From Norana najaformis (Eukaryota; Annelida; Clitellata; Crassiclitellata; Hormogastridae): a stretch of 64,000 nt of DNA. Every line of letters starts with the position of its first letter. Position 1 is the stretch's first letter. The stretch is taken from assembly GCA_964023275.1 (NCBI GenBank), contig OZ029916.1:35217727-35281726 (forward strand). Direction: 5' to 3'. The notes beneath the pieces are model-generated. The model was given only the letters and a program-made list of their open reading frames with translations, ran no database searches and was not told the origin of the DNA. Of this stretch, positions 11,006 to 23,255 are shown piece after piece. The translations under genes and the position numbers were made by a program.

Positions 11006-14000
11006 CTACCAAACCGGCTGGTGGAAACCGATTTTTCCCTCAAGGCAGCCAGTCACGAGTAACGCATCAGTTGGTGAAAATTTATTAGAGACGATGATTC
11101 CTCCACGATTTATGTTAGTAACAACTTCATGGAGTTTAACTGGAGATGTTGGGATGCAGTCACAGAGTTCACTACAAGATGTGTCAAAAGCGAGCATTCG
11201 AACACCGTTTGCAAACGGTGAGCAAACAAGTCGTCCATCGTTACTGAAACAGATTTCTTTGATGAAGCCTCTCCCAACATTTGGCTCTTCGATGTAGTGC
11301 ATCAGACGGGGCGTGTTTTTGTGCATGTGCCAGTTGGGTCTGGTTTCCCGAACAGCAGTTGGATGGATCACACTTTGGATAGGCTCTTCACCACTCTGCA
11401 AATTGACAAAAAAAGTTACATGATTGTTAGATGGAGGCTCAGAACCAGTCGAGTCAGCCCGACTGTCTGAAGAAAAGGTGATGCCGAGTCCATGCTGGGG
11501 AAAACCTGAGACCTGGAATGCAGGGTTTTCCACATCGATGATATTCGAAACAGAAGACGCTAAACGTGCAGAAGAATCGAAGACCATTTCGGCATCTCTT
11601 GCTTCATTTTCCAGCTCTTCTGGAGTGGCAGGTGGTTCAGGAAATCGCTGATCTGGAAAGACATCTTCCATGTCCACATCATCAACTGAACCTTGAATAT
11701 CGTGGATGCATGTCCACTAGAAAAAGAATTTCAGCAAGAGTTAGAACTTCATAAATGAAATTTAAACCGACATACCAAACGCTAAAATAATCACCTTATC
11801 ACTGTCATCAATTACTCTGGAATAGTGTGATCATATCTATCCATTTCTACCATAAGAATTCCTTTAAACCTACACAGAAGAAGTCAAAATTTGAAAGCTA
11901 GGAATAAGTTTACCCTTTGACAAGAAGAAGCAGCGTAAACCTCACCTCGGAGTCTTCATCACTGCCCGTGTTTCTTGAAACTACGCACCAGCCTTGCGGA
12001 TGTACCTGAAACCAGATTCAAACACGTTTACCACTGTAACTTAACCAAACAGAACGTGTTACAAGATATAATCACATAACATAGTGCAAAACAAGATGGA
12101 GAAGTATGCTAAATAATATCTTACTGAACATATACAACAAGTTAAAGACAACATTTGCTAGCATAATACAAACAGCAATTCTTCACAGTTAGGTTTAAAA
12201 ATCAATCGTCAGCCACATGTCAGCAAATTTCCCAGAAGTATCATTTCTCATTAACTGACTCAGAGTTGCAACATACTGACCAACAACTCTTGACGTATCT
12301 ATATAATGATGTCTTGGTAGTGTAATAAAATCATAATGTATCAGATAATTCTAGCTCTCAGCATAACTGCTAATGACAGTAATCTAAAAAGCAGGCCTCT
12401 CAAACTCAGTCGTGTTTTGAAGCGCCTGCAAAATTTAGGTAAGTATGTTTGTGTGTGTGTAAGTACTTATAAAAGACACTTAATATAGCACCTTTTAGGA
12501 TCTCTCAAAAGCACTGCAAAGTGTGAAGAACTTGAACAAGATCCTCACACAGCAAGTGGAGAGCTTCGAACCCTCATATTTCACATTACAAGGCAAACAC
12601 TGCATATAATCAGCCACTGGATTAAAAAATCAACTAATCTCACTGACAACATACATCCAGTGAAGCAATCATCTCGGCATCATTCCATGGCGGAAAATCG
12701 CTTATCAGTTCCACGCGATTTGTTTTCCTTGTGAATAGAGAATTGTACTTGTACGCCTGCGGCAGTGGAAAACCTCGTGTTTGCATCACTCGATAGAGGC
12801 TCGGCTTGAAGCCGGAAAGGTCTTGTGACAAGGTTGAAAGGTCAAGGTCATGTATGACAATGATGTAACCTTCAGTGGTTGTTATGACCAGCTTCTCTCC
12901 ATCAGGAGTCAGGCGAGAGCGCATCAAGCCATTTGTGTGAAAGATTGGATTGCAAACGACCGATTCAGATGACCTTAAAATATCATACTAATAAACTTTC
13001 GAAAATCAGTGAAAATGCTAAAAAGGATATCATAAAACATTAGAAGGTACCATACGTATTCTTCTTAAACATGATAATAACGACTTTTAAAATGATCCTG
13101 ACAACAATAAATACGACACAAACAACTTAACAGTCATGATACTATAAATTATAATACTACTTCTTCCAAGATACTATAAATTATAATACTACTTCTTCCA
13201 AGATATTTCTTGGGTAGTAATTTAATATTATTATCTGGAAAGCCAGTGGCGATATTTGAACCCTTCTTAGGCGTGGATAAAGCTTCAGAGATCTGCGTGA
13301 AGACTTCACAGAATGGCAGACTTAGATGACATTAGAGTTTAATTTTGTTATTGTGAAGATAATCAGTTTCATGTACAGCAGCATCAGTTTCAAAACACCC
13401 CATGTATTCGGCCATTACTTCTCCATTGGAGTCTTCCTTTCGTCTGGGGTACTCTGCTTCTCCATCTCGATTCAGACTCCAGCATACCTTAGTCGGACCG
13501 TTGACTTACTTAAAAACTATCCACGGGACAGTGCATTTACACCCATCAGCGTCTATCCCTTAAGGCGACTGGGTTATGGCATGTCTCAGCCTGCAAGCCC
13601 AATGTGTGACTTAGTAGGTCATAGCAAGTCTGGGAACTCTAGCCCACTGCATGACTTTGTAGATCGTAGCATGTCTTGGCCTGCAAGCCCACTGCGTGAC
13701 TTGATAGGTCACATCATGCCTCGGCTGCTAGCTCACTGCGTGAGTTGGTTAAGAGAGTCTCAGACTCCAGCATGCTTCATCTGGATGCACCAACATTAGT
13801 CAATAAGCAGTCTGTCATACCCTTCACATCCTCCTTAGTCATTCAGAGCATGTCTAAGGCTACAGCGTGTCTCAGCAGGAAGTGCCAGCCTGAGTTTCTT
13901 AGGCAGTCATAATTCTGTCAACTCCTTCACAGCATTTCATCACAGGGCAAAACATGTTGAACTCAACAAGAAACATGAGACACTTAGCCCAAATCAATGC

Positions 14001-16081
14001 AGTCAGCCCAAATCGGTACCCACTGATGCTTTGTTGATCAGAAAATGTTTACAAATCTTTTCTGTCTTTCCAGGGGATTACAAGTTTAAACTTCCATAAG
14101 GCAACTATAGGTATGAGCCTTTCTTATAATTTGCATGCCTTGCTTTCAAAGGGTTAAACCACAAAAAATGTTTAATCAGTGAACTCCAAAAACGAGCTGC
14201 TTCTGTGATTTCTGGGACAGATTTTGCCTTCCAATCAAACTCGTTTATCTCTTGGGGCAGGTGAGAGCCCTCCCAATAATTGAGTTAAGTTGGGAATCAA
14301 AGCCTGACTTCCAGTTGGCAGCCAACATATTAAATTTAAAAACAGTGTGCTACACTCTGTATATGCTGTTGAAGGCAAAATTTTTTTAAAATGCTGTTTT
14401 TGAACCTGTTTTTGTTGATGTCCCAAGTGCAGATGCTGCCATCAAACCCAGACGTCACGAGCAAGCCCTGACTACGAGCGTATTCGATATTCTTTACCCA
14501 GTTGGAATGTCCTCTCAAGGTCATCACATCCTTTCTCAGGAAACGCAAATCCCAAAGGCGAACAGTCTTGTCATCCGAACAAGTTGCAAACAATCGGGAA
14601 TCTAGAAACCTATAGACAAGTAAATATTGATAACAAATTTTTTTGTAGGTCAGATGTTTCATCATCATAATTGTCTCTTGAGATTTCTACAGCATTCAAA
14701 GAAAAACTAAGTCACAAGGAACCAACTTATTCACAGATGCTCAGTCAAAACAAACCTGATAGGCAGGTAAGGTCAGGTTCAGTTTGAGTTAAACAGAAAA
14801 GTCCTAATTTCTTTGCTTTAAAAATTTTCTTAGGTTCAAGGTCTTCTGGTCAAAAGAAAAGGTCCTCAGTTTAAAAGAAATAGTTTGTGGGTTAAATATG
14901 TTTGGGTTGTCTTTGGTTTAAAGGTCATTTTTAATCAGGTAAAAGATAGTTAAAAGATCTTTGAGTTAAAAAGTCTTTTAGTAAATAAAATACCTTTGAA
15001 CAAAAAGACCTTTAGGTACAAAGGGCATGCAGAAGATCCTAGAAAGACAATGTAGTAATTAAAATTTTTAACAGAGTTCTAATTTGCGGAAAGATTAAAG
15101 ACTACCTGACGTAGTTAACGCAATCTGTGTGCGCTTTCTCCTGGGAGCCGATAAGTCGGGCGTTGTGTGGATCAAACACCAACACGCTCTGCCTCTCACA
15201 GGCAACAACCAAAACTGACCTGCAAACACCACACAGCTATGCTCCGATTTTGAGTTGCTTTCAAGGTGCTATATACATTTGTGTTTCTGCATCATTTGTG
15301 GTCATAAGTCAATTGGATGGCATGGTTGGTGGCAGCAGAATGGTCTAAAGGGACACTTCAAAAATGGAAGCTTACAAAGTTAGCATATCATTTCTTAGTG
15401 GCACTTATACTGGCTTTTGGTCCCTAAAAGCCTTTAAAATGATAAACTTATTAAAATGTGATACTGTATTGTAGTCATTATTGCTGTGCCTTAGAATCCA
15501 AGTTAGATGTTAAGCAAATTTATATATAAATTTAATTATACATTTGCTAAATAAATAATGTACTGAACTGTAAAAATGTAAACTGCTTGAATAAGGTGGC
15601 AGGTGATAGTCAAAATATATGAAAATGTCCTTGCAGATTTGATAAGTGCCAGTGATTAAGCAGCTTGCCTAACTAACATCTGGCACAATATCTAACCAAA
15701 ACCCAGCACCTTTTTTGTGGCACATAAAATTTTGGCACTTTACATAACATTACAAACTAACTAACATCTGGCACAATATCTAACTAATACCCAGCACATT
15801 TTTTGTGGCACATAAAAATTTTGGCACTTTATATAACATTACAAACTAAGCAAAACACACACAAGAAAAAATGAACCTTTGGTAACAAACCCATCAAGAG
15901 AGAAATCAAAGTTGAAAATTCCTCCATGGTGCATGTGACAGTCACTGCTCTGAGGAGACCACATACGGAGACATCGAAATGAACTGTAAATGTCTTGGCA
16001 CAAGGAGCTCTTCAAGCTGGCCTGACCAAGGCATCCGCCTTCGCCAAGTTCTCTCCTTGACAGCCAACTGTGGAGGGGCAT
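11006..16081 (-). CDS. DCAF10: DDB1- and CUL4-associated factor 10 (WD40 substrate receptor)
   Basis: Six exons join in frame for 535 residues: 16081-15877, 15214-15106, 14609-14406, 12973-12655, 12005-11946 and 11716-11006. The protein starts MPLHSWLSRREL. Exon 2 gives VLVVACERQSVLVFDP, exon 3 the clear WD repeat FATCSDDKTVRLWDLR and LLVTSGFDG, exon 4 LTPDGEKLVITTTEGYIIV, and the last exon HYIEEPNVGRGFIKE before an end in HQPVW. These are family signatures of DCAF10 (WDR32); the human protein is about 560 residues. DCAF10 links substrates to the CUL4-DDB1 ubiquitin ligase, probably in the nucleus. The ATG is preceded in frame by a stop about 12 codons upstream, which supports the start. The acidic, Ser-rich linker between exons 4 and 6 is shorter than in vertebrates. 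Confidence 0.95.
12480..12625 (-). repeat. SINE family A copy, tRNA-derived head
   Basis: On the minus strand, CCAGTGGCTGATTATATGCA (box-A region) and GGGTTCGAAGCT (box B) precede CTTGTTCAAGTTCTTCAC. This is the same order as the copies at 33372-33575 and 45659-45828. It lies in the DCAF10 intron before exon 5. Confidence 0.55.
13139..13202. repeat. Perfect 32-bp tandem duplication
   Basis: Two identical 32-base units start ATACTATAAATTATAA and end CTTCTTCCAAG. They lie in the DCAF10 intron between exons 3 and 4, and the identity suggests a recent event. Confidence 0.9.
13560..13745. repeat. Minisatellite of about 57-60 bp units with an open frame
   Basis: Three to four diverged units share GCATGTCTCAGCCTGCAAGC, CCACTGCGTGACTT and GTAGGTCATAGC. 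A plus-strand open frame (13326-13799) runs through with PASP and SPLHDFVD-like steps. It lies antisense inside a DCAF10 intron and has no splice or homology support, so I treat it as a repeat. The rest of 13800-14400 shows nothing recognisable. Confidence 0.7.
14664..14790 (-). mobile_element. LINE 3' end, truncated copy
   Basis: TTGAGATTTCTACAGC, AACTAAGTCACAAGGAACCA and ACTTATTCACAGATGCTCAG match the reversed 3' end of the family. The copy is in the DCAF10 intron between exons 2 and 3. It is followed to about 15020 by a stretch of degenerate TTTAAAGGTC-like repeats. Confidence 0.7.
15671..15848. repeat. 88-bp tandem duplication
   Basis: Two nearly identical units begin AACTAACATCTGGCACAATA and contain TTTTTTGTGGCACATAAA. 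They lie in DCAF10 intron 1, just downstream of exon 1. Confidence 0.9.
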
Positions 16082-18249
16082 AGTTCCAACTGGTCTCCCT
16101 GAGTACACTTAAAATCACTTTCTATGTGTCTGAAACACAAGAAGTATTTATATAGGACTGAGTTATCAACCAGATGGTCACAAATTTTGTATGGTTATCA
16201 CAAATTTTGTATGGTTAGCTAATGCATCATCTGTTGTATCTCCTGTTTTCCTAATAGGAACTTACTTAAAACAGAAGTCTTCTGACCAGCTTAATTTAGT
16301 GCTGGGTCACTTTAACCGATACCAAACTGATATCACAGAATTTAGAAAAACTGAAACCGACACCAAAGTCAGTATTCATAAAATCGAAAGTGAAAGTGCA
16401 AGCAAATCGCTGAAACCTATGCTGTGAACTCCATTCGCTCCCCATTACCTACCAAATCATGTACACCATCTGACCCTAAACTACCTCACTGAATTAGGCA
16501 TATTGAACAGTTAGTGTTTCTGATGCAAAATATACAAAGACCAAACATCTTGGGCAAATATTGGACATTCGTATTGTACTGTAGGCCTAGTATAAAATAT
16601 GTAATGCTACTTCTGTATGCTACTTCTGTAAGTAGCTTCATTCCTTATGAGGCATTGTGTAGGCCTACAGAACTAGAGACATGTTAAGAACTGTTCATCA
16701 CAGTCGAATACATATAATTAAAAATTTTGAATTTAAATATATAATTTTTGGAAATGATAAAGCTCTGCACATTTTACATTTGCAAAGTCGAATGATATAC
16801 TTACCAGATAAATAACATATAAAGTCTATACCAATATCGTTACATTTAAAAAACTGAACCCAATACAGAACCGACTTGAAAACAAACTGATAAAAAACCA
16901 ATGACCGATGCCGACTTTAGAAACTGATACCAACCCAGCTATAGTTTAATGGTCCTTCCGCTTCCAGAAGATGGAGAGAAATCTCCAAAAGTCAAGTCAG
17001 AGGATGACTCTGAAGATAGCATGCCTTAATTTTTTAAAACATTTTTATATAAACAATATTTTACAATAATTTAGTAATAATGAACCTGTGAACCTGTCCT
17101 GCTGCATTTGGTTAGCATCCACTGTAAACCTTTTCTCCTTTACGGAATGGAAGCTATCAGCTGAACTCTTTTGGGGTAAACTTAGTACACTAACATATGT
17201 AAAAATTCAAAATCTGTCATCTATAGCAATGCTGAAACTATACTGCACTTCACACAGCAACCTAACACTAAAGACTGCTGGTTGACCAGAAGACTACGAT
17301 ATTTCCGAAAATGTTCTTGCAGTTATAATGCTGCTGTAAATGAAAGTGTACACAGTTTTCTATAGCGACTATATGGCCTCGACACTGGTCATTTTTCAAT
17401 GATTTTATCTGACTAGGTCCGCTGTCTCTTTTCTGTGATTTTCTCAGTCACCATAATTAACTGAATTTTTCTGATGCTGTCAGCAGTATAACATCACAGG
17501 CAGCTATGCTGTCCTTATCAATTTTACGTTTTTTCTTTTTTCCCCTTATTTATCTTTTTTGTTTTCAGTGCGACCATTGCCTGGTGAAATAAAAGATTTA
17601 TATATAATAAGACGACAACGACGTAAGCAAGAAGTTTCGATATTTTCAATATGCATACACAGATTGGCTACTTGTCATTATACAATAACCAAACTCATAA
17701 ACCTGCAACTTTATTATTTTGCTTTTAAAAATGTATAGTACCTCTGCTCTTTCTTTAGAACCTTAAAACGTAGTCAAATTTGCAAAAGCGCAATCCGCCA
17801 TTACAAGAGTATTATACAAATAAACATTGGCAACATCTTGAAAATAAAGTCTCTTTGGTATCTTCTTTTATATTCAAAGCGACTCGCGCTTTCGGATGAT
17901 TTATGCGAAATAATTCGTAATGTTAAATTTGTTCGAATATGAGTGCCTCCATTAAATTCTGTATGATTGATGTGAAAATCCTCTTAGAAATGAGTTCCTC
18001 CTTTAAATTTATTTAAGTGACACAAAAGTGGCATTGGCTGAGCGACCAAAAAGAGGTTTTTTTCAATTCTTCATCGCGGGAAACTAGGACCAATACACAC
18101 CTTATGCGTTATTTGTGCTAACGAAATCGAGCGAATTGTGAAAATACATGCAAATACAATAAGCTGTACTTTATACAATAATTTTCCATATATATGAACC
18201 TAAACACAACCGACCGTCCGTAACAGCTCCTATGTCCCCTTCTTTTAAA
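16082..18249. other. Divergent intergenic space between DCAF10 and MED28, unique part
   Basis: No exon is supported. It holds a doubled 20-mer (TATGGTTATCACAAATTTTG, about 16183-16225) and a family C repeat core at about 17350-17425 (TTTTCTATAGCGACTATATG, GGCCTCGACACTGGTC). The remainder is AT-rich with short chance frames. The DCAF10 promoter must lie near its left end. Confidence 0.5.
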
Positions 18250-18305
18250 CAAATGCGTGACTTTCGTTGGCGCTTTAGAAATCTCGGAATTACGATTACG
18301 ATTAT
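18250..18305 (+). mobile_element. LINE 3' end, shortest copy of the tandem row
   Basis: CTTTCGTTGGCGCTTTAGAA and an ATTACGATTACGATTA tail are all that remains. The next copy begins directly after the tail. Confidence 0.7.
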
Positions 18306-19182
18306 CCTCTTGGATGACATCTAATCTTTTGTGCCTGAACCCATCTAAGACAGAATGCATACCTCTGACCCCTCTATCACCCTCAATCTGGACTCTGCCT
18401 CCACGAACACATTTAATACTAACTCGCCTGTACGCAATTTAGGTGTAGGCCAAAACGTCTCCTTTTCTGATCATATCACCCATCTTTCCCGCAGATTGCT
18501 TCATGCATATCCGTGACCACCGCAGAATCCGCCTTTTGCTTGACTTCACAACGGCATCTACCATTGCCACATCTATAGTCTATGCAAAACTCGATTACTG
18601 TAATTCACTTTTCTTGAATATAGACAAAACCCAGATAAATAGATTTCAAGTTATTCAGAATGCTCTCGCTCGTGCTGTCACCAAATCTCCCGTATACCAT
18701 CACATCACTTCTGTTCTCAAATCACTTCACTGGCTTAAAATACCTGGACGAAAAGAGTACAAAGTCCTATCACTTACATATAACACACTTCAATCCTCCC
18801 AACCCTCCTATCTTCGCCAGTTATTTACAACCCAACCACTCCGTTCAACCCGCTTCCCTCAGAAGTACGACAATTATCAATTTTAAAAAACCATCACTTC
18901 ACCCTTGCAATCTCTCCGCAGGTCTTCCACTCAAGACTGAAAACACTTCTTTTCCAAAAATCTTATCCTGATTCTTCCTCTTCCCCTTATCTCTCTTCTC
19001 GCCTTAATTTCAAACACCATCCACCGTAGCCGTTCGACTGTCTGACTACCTGACTCCTGGATCTTGACCTGGAACAGAACCCTTTTGCCTATCGATTTTG
19101 TTTTGACTGAGCGCCTGTGAATAAACTGGTTCCCGCGACTTAGCTTTCGTTGGGCGCTGTAGAAATCTCGAGATTACGATTA
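18306..19182 (+). mobile_element. LINE (CR1/L2-like) 3' part with reverse-transcriptase C-terminus
   Basis: A 127-codon open frame (18503-18886) carries KLDYCNSLFLNIDKTQINRF, VIQNALARAVT and LKSLHWLKIP, the conserved C-terminal stretch of CR1/L2-type LINE reverse transcriptases. A SLKTENTSF-like LKTxLF segment and the family 3' end follow, finishing GAGATTACGATTAC. It is truncated at its 5' end and lacks the catalytic YADD block. Reading frames are broken downstream of 18886. It is the best-preserved copy in the window. Confidence 0.85.
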
Positions 19183-19410
19183 CTCAAAATTGAAAGCACT
19201 CCTGTTTCGCAGATCCTATCCTAATTCCTCTTCTTCTCTTTATCTATCTCGAAGATCCGATTCCAAACAACACCCACCTTAGCCGTCTGACTATCTGCCT
19301 GATTGACTCGTGACCTGGAACCGAACCCACTTTGCCTATCGATTTTGTTTTGACTGAGCGCCCGCGACTTAGCTTTCGTTGGGCGCTTTAGAAATCTCGA
19401 GATTACGATT
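19183..19410 (+). mobile_element. LINE 3' end, third copy of the tandem row
   Basis: It starts CTCAAAATTGAAAGCACTCC, immediately after the previous tail, and repeats the same 3' end through ATCGATTTTGTTTTGACTGA to GAGATTACGATT. A short internal gap removes the AATAAGCTGGTTCC segment. Confidence 0.8.
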
Positions 19411-19546
19411 GCAATTCTCTTTGGTCTTCTGACAACCGGAATTTGTTCTTCCTCTGGTATCTGACTTGACGCAGCGCTCTTGAATAAGCTGATGTCCTAT
19501 GCTTAACTTTAAAGTAGCGCTTTAGAAATTCTTGAGATTACGATTA
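19411..19546 (+). mobile_element. LINE 3' end, fourth copy, second subfamily
   Basis: CTCTTTGGTCTTCTGACAAC and TTGACGCAGCGCTCTTGAAT differ from the main family but match the reversed sequence at 25094-25250, so there are at least two subfamilies. It ends GAGATTACGATTA. From here to 19780 the sequence is unique and should include the MED28 promoter. Confidence 0.75.
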
Positions 19547-19780
19547 ATTTTGCAAGTTAACACTTTCTTACGATTATCATACTTATTACTTTGTTGGCAA
19601 AATGTGCTGGCATATAGATTACAGTCTACTGTAGGATGGCGCATTAAAAATACGTCATTAACTATAGATTTGAATCTACGAAAGATATATTAGCATTTGT
19701 TGAATTCGCGTGATGCGGTGGTTGGGTGTTTAGTAACTATATGTTTAGTTGCAGGGTTTACGCGAAACTTATTTGTTACA

Positions 19781-21591
19781 ATGGCTTCTTCCCCTCATAT
19801 GGTTGATGAACTAGAAAAAGCTTTCCAGGTAACACTACATTATGACAGTTCTATTGTACTTTATAGCTGAATGTGTTGTATACATTTGCTATAATCCTAA
19901 AATATCGCTCGCTAACAAGCGGACCCCCAGTAGTTTTTTTAAATTCATTGAATTTTAACCAAGTACTCAGTCCAGTTAGTATATTGAACGACCCATGATT
20001 CATGCCAGTGGTATTGTGGTATTCATGCCAGTTGTTATTATTAATAGTATTAGTATGGGCTTCGATGTAATCGTTAACTTGTTTTCCTGCGCTCAAAAAG
20101 CTTAAAGGCATAACCGGTTAAACTTGTTACTTGAACTAGAAACCGTGTAGATGGTTGTTGTTTGAAGACTTATGGGCGTATTGTTTAAATATATAATGTT
20201 TAAACAGGGAACCGAACATAGTGTTTGGTATTGAACACAGTCGTAAATTCAAAGATGGTTCTTAGTTCCATGTTGTTGAATATTGCAGAATAGCTTGGCT
20301 TTGCTGAGTAGTCAGGAACACTTCAACATAGAGACTGATGCAGATGAAATCAAACTTAGTAAGTACTGCAACAGCTCACGTTTTAAATAAAAACCTTTGG
20401 TATGAGATTTTCAGGCTGCTCAGTTACTTGGCTTTTACAATACTGGAACACTAAACAAATGCCATATCAAATTATGGGTATTTTTAAGACAGAATGCCTG
20501 CATTGTTTTGATTAAAGGAAAGTCATTGTGCCATCCTTAAACAAAGATATGCTTTCAGCAATTATTTGCTGTTTTAATGTGAAAGTTTATATAGCACCAT
20601 TTTAAACTTTGACTGAAAAGTTGTTTGTTGCCTCGTCTCTTCTAGGCGTGGAACAGTCAGTGCAGAAATTCACAGACGCTGTCCGACAACTTGACACGTT
20701 CTTCATGCAGAAGCATTTGTTGTTATGTGGTGCTAAAACAGATTCATTGCCTGCCAAAGAGGCAAGTGTTTAATCATGTTACCATAGAAAGAATCTAAGG
20801 TTGCCGAGTTTTGAACTGAACTGTCCAGTACATCATTTACATACATATGTAGAAAGGATTAATGCTATGGACTGGATGTGCATCCTATACAGACACGCTC
20901 TCGGCCTAAAAACGGTCTCCTTCAGTATTTTTAGACTTGTTTTTTGGATGCTGGGGATCTGATAGTTTTGAGGAACCACCAACCATTCATGCTTATTTTA
21001 CAAATTTATTACAGTTTTTACCTAAATAAATGACTGAGCAGATGTGTCTGACATTGCTTTGTCATTGACTGGTATCTGATTGTGCCTATTTCTCCAAGGT
21101 GCTGAAGGTTAAAACATAAATTATGTAAGATAAAATTACTGCCATCCAATAAGACACTCTGTGAAGGGATTACTTGACAGCACATGGTATACTTATTTCC
21201 AAGATTAGAATGTTCTGTTGTGTTTCTGATGTTTTGGAAGTTTTTCTTTGTGTTTCAGGACTTGGAGGAACTTCGAGCAGAGTTACAACGCAAGGATGCA
21301 CTCATCCAGAAGCACTGGGAAAGGTTACAGGGTTGGCAGAACTTGATGAGGCACAGTTCTGGAACCCAGGGAATAGCTGCCTCTGGAACCTCTCCAGGAC
21401 AAGGTCAAGGACAGCCCGGGGTTCAGCCGCAACAACAGCAGCCAGCACCTGGAACACAACAACAGCAAGGGCCTTTTGCCCCAGGCCTAATGGCCTCTGC
21501 TGGAGGACAGCCAGCCGGTTACAGCCAGGGAGGACCTTTAGCATACCTTGAACAGACTACATCAAACATAGGTCTACCAAGAATAAATTGA
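19781..21591 (+). CDS. MED28: Mediator of RNA polymerase II transcription subunit 28
   Basis: Four exons: 19781-19828, 20289-20358, 20646-20761 and 21259-21591, giving 188 residues (human about 178). Exon 1 encodes MASSPHMVDELEKAFQ. Exon 3 gives VRQLDTFFMQKHLLL. Exon 4 gives DLEELRAELQRKDALIQKHW, then a Gln/Pro/Gly-rich stretch and the conserved end GPLAYLEQTTSNI. The helical core and the AYLEQ end are MED28 hallmarks. The protein is a nuclear Mediator head-module subunit linking activators to RNA polymerase II. The Gln-rich segment is longer than in vertebrates. Intron 3 starts with GC, not GT (AAAGAG then GCAAGT at 20762), which the reading frame requires. Divergent from DCAF10, convergent with ABT1. 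Confidence 0.95.
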
Positions 21592-23255
21592 TATTTTGTT
21601 ATTATCAAAATATTTAATACACACTCAGGTGTCACATGTTGATGCAAGTCGGTGAAGTGAAGACATTTTGAAGACAGTAGACCATGTTTTTTAATTTGGA
21701 CAGTCTCGTGGACATTTTTAACATGAAATGTCCTGTATGAGGATTGTTGCTCTTGGTTTATTGCTGCAAAATAATGTTGAAAAATTAGAATGCTTTAATG
21801 TTGCAGTTGTTTGCCTAAAGCAATACAGAGATTCAGTTTGTCTGCTGTTTGTCTAAAGCAGTAGAGATTTGGTCAAGACTGGCAAAAAACAAAGTGTAGG
21901 GGCACCATTAAAGAATGCATGGAAAAGTCCTATTGCTTGCGACAAAGATACAATTTCTGAAAGCTCTTTTATGGCTAGTATGGCCAGTAGCACAGTATGG
22001 CTGAGAGCTGGACCATAAAGAAAGATGAAGAGCCAAGAATCAACATATTTGAAATTAAGTGTCTTCGGCAGATTCTTAGAGTATTGTGGACTGCTAAGAA
22101 GACAAATGAGTAGGTCCTAGAGACGGCAGGAGCAGGGAGGAGTCTGCTTGGATTAATCAAAAAGAGGAAGCCTTCATACTTCACGCATGTGCTACGGAAG
22201 AGTGGAGACTGCCTAGAGAGACAGATTATCCAAGTCACAATGCCTGGATCCTGAGTTTGGGAGGACCCAGGATGACTAATCTGAGCTAATGACTTCTATA
22301 GTGCCATTATCATAATACTAAAAGCATCAGTTGATGGTCACTTCAAGTCAAAAACGCAATCAAAGATCATATACTGTTGAAGAAGCCGGGTTGAATTTCG
22401 ATCAGTCAGAGAAACCAGAAGCCAGGCAGTGGTGGGTCAACAAGTTGAAAAAGATGTGTGGATAACATAGATAGACAACATCAAGTCGTGGACTGAATTA
22501 TTGTTTGACCAGTTACAACAGACGAGGGACAGAAGCAGATGGTACAGAATTGTCCGTGGTGCAGCCAATCCTTGGCTTGAGGATGGCTGAAGACAAGACA
22601 AGACATCTTTTGCCACTGAGTGGAATATGATTTTACAAACTCTGAACTTGAATACCATGCAGTTGTCATAATTTATGACTGTGACTCGACACTGTGAAAC
22701 AAGGCCTTTTGCACCATCACAACCAGAATTTTAAATTTGCTCTGGACAGTGTTTGAATTATGATTTAAAGCAAGCAAAAATTGTCAGTAAAAAATTGGCT
22801 CTTAAAAAGTTAATAGGTAATAGGATCAAAGTTGTACTTGAATGTTTTAGACCCGGATTCGATATGTATTACACAAAGCCTGTTTTTTACTAGTACAAGA
22901 TTGACAGAACTGTCTATGATTTTTCTTTATAGCTTTCATGCCAGTTGATTTTCTGTGCTCATTTCCTCACTTTAATCAATTCACACCATTGCTAAATCAG
23001 ATGAAATAACATAAACTTATTCTATATCAATTTACTTCTGTTTCATAAGTTCACTGGACATAGACTTGCACCATCTGCACTGAACTATAATCTTAAAATC
23101 TAGTAGACAGTGAAAAACTTCATATGTGAACATTGATGTAATGACAAGAAAAACATTTAAGAAAAATTCTCACTGATAATTTCACATCTTAACCATTGTT
23201 CATGGAAACATTTTGAGAGGGAGTTAATTTGTTTCTTTCAAAATATGTTACTGTC
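21592..23255. other. Convergent intergenic space and MED28 3' UTR
   Basis: No further exon is visible. A dispersed repeat occupies about 22275-22450. The rest should include the 3' UTRs of MED28 and ABT1. Short frames on both strands look like chance. Confidence 0.5.
22275..22450 (+). repeat. Dispersed repeat family D copy
   Basis: TGACTTCTATAGTGCCATTA, CATCAGTTGATGGTCACTTC and CAGGCAGTGGTGGGTCAAC recur at 43405-43575, and in part at about 33255-33340. The type is unknown. I see no tRNA head, and the ends are not defined. Confidence 0.6.

Noticed and set aside
16082-16108. Nine-residue extension of DCAF10
   Set aside because: It begins with GTG directly after an in-frame stop; ATG at 16081 is the plausible start.
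18503-18886. Host gene
   Set aside because: The residues are the C-terminal part of a LINE reverse transcriptase and the element's 3' end follows.
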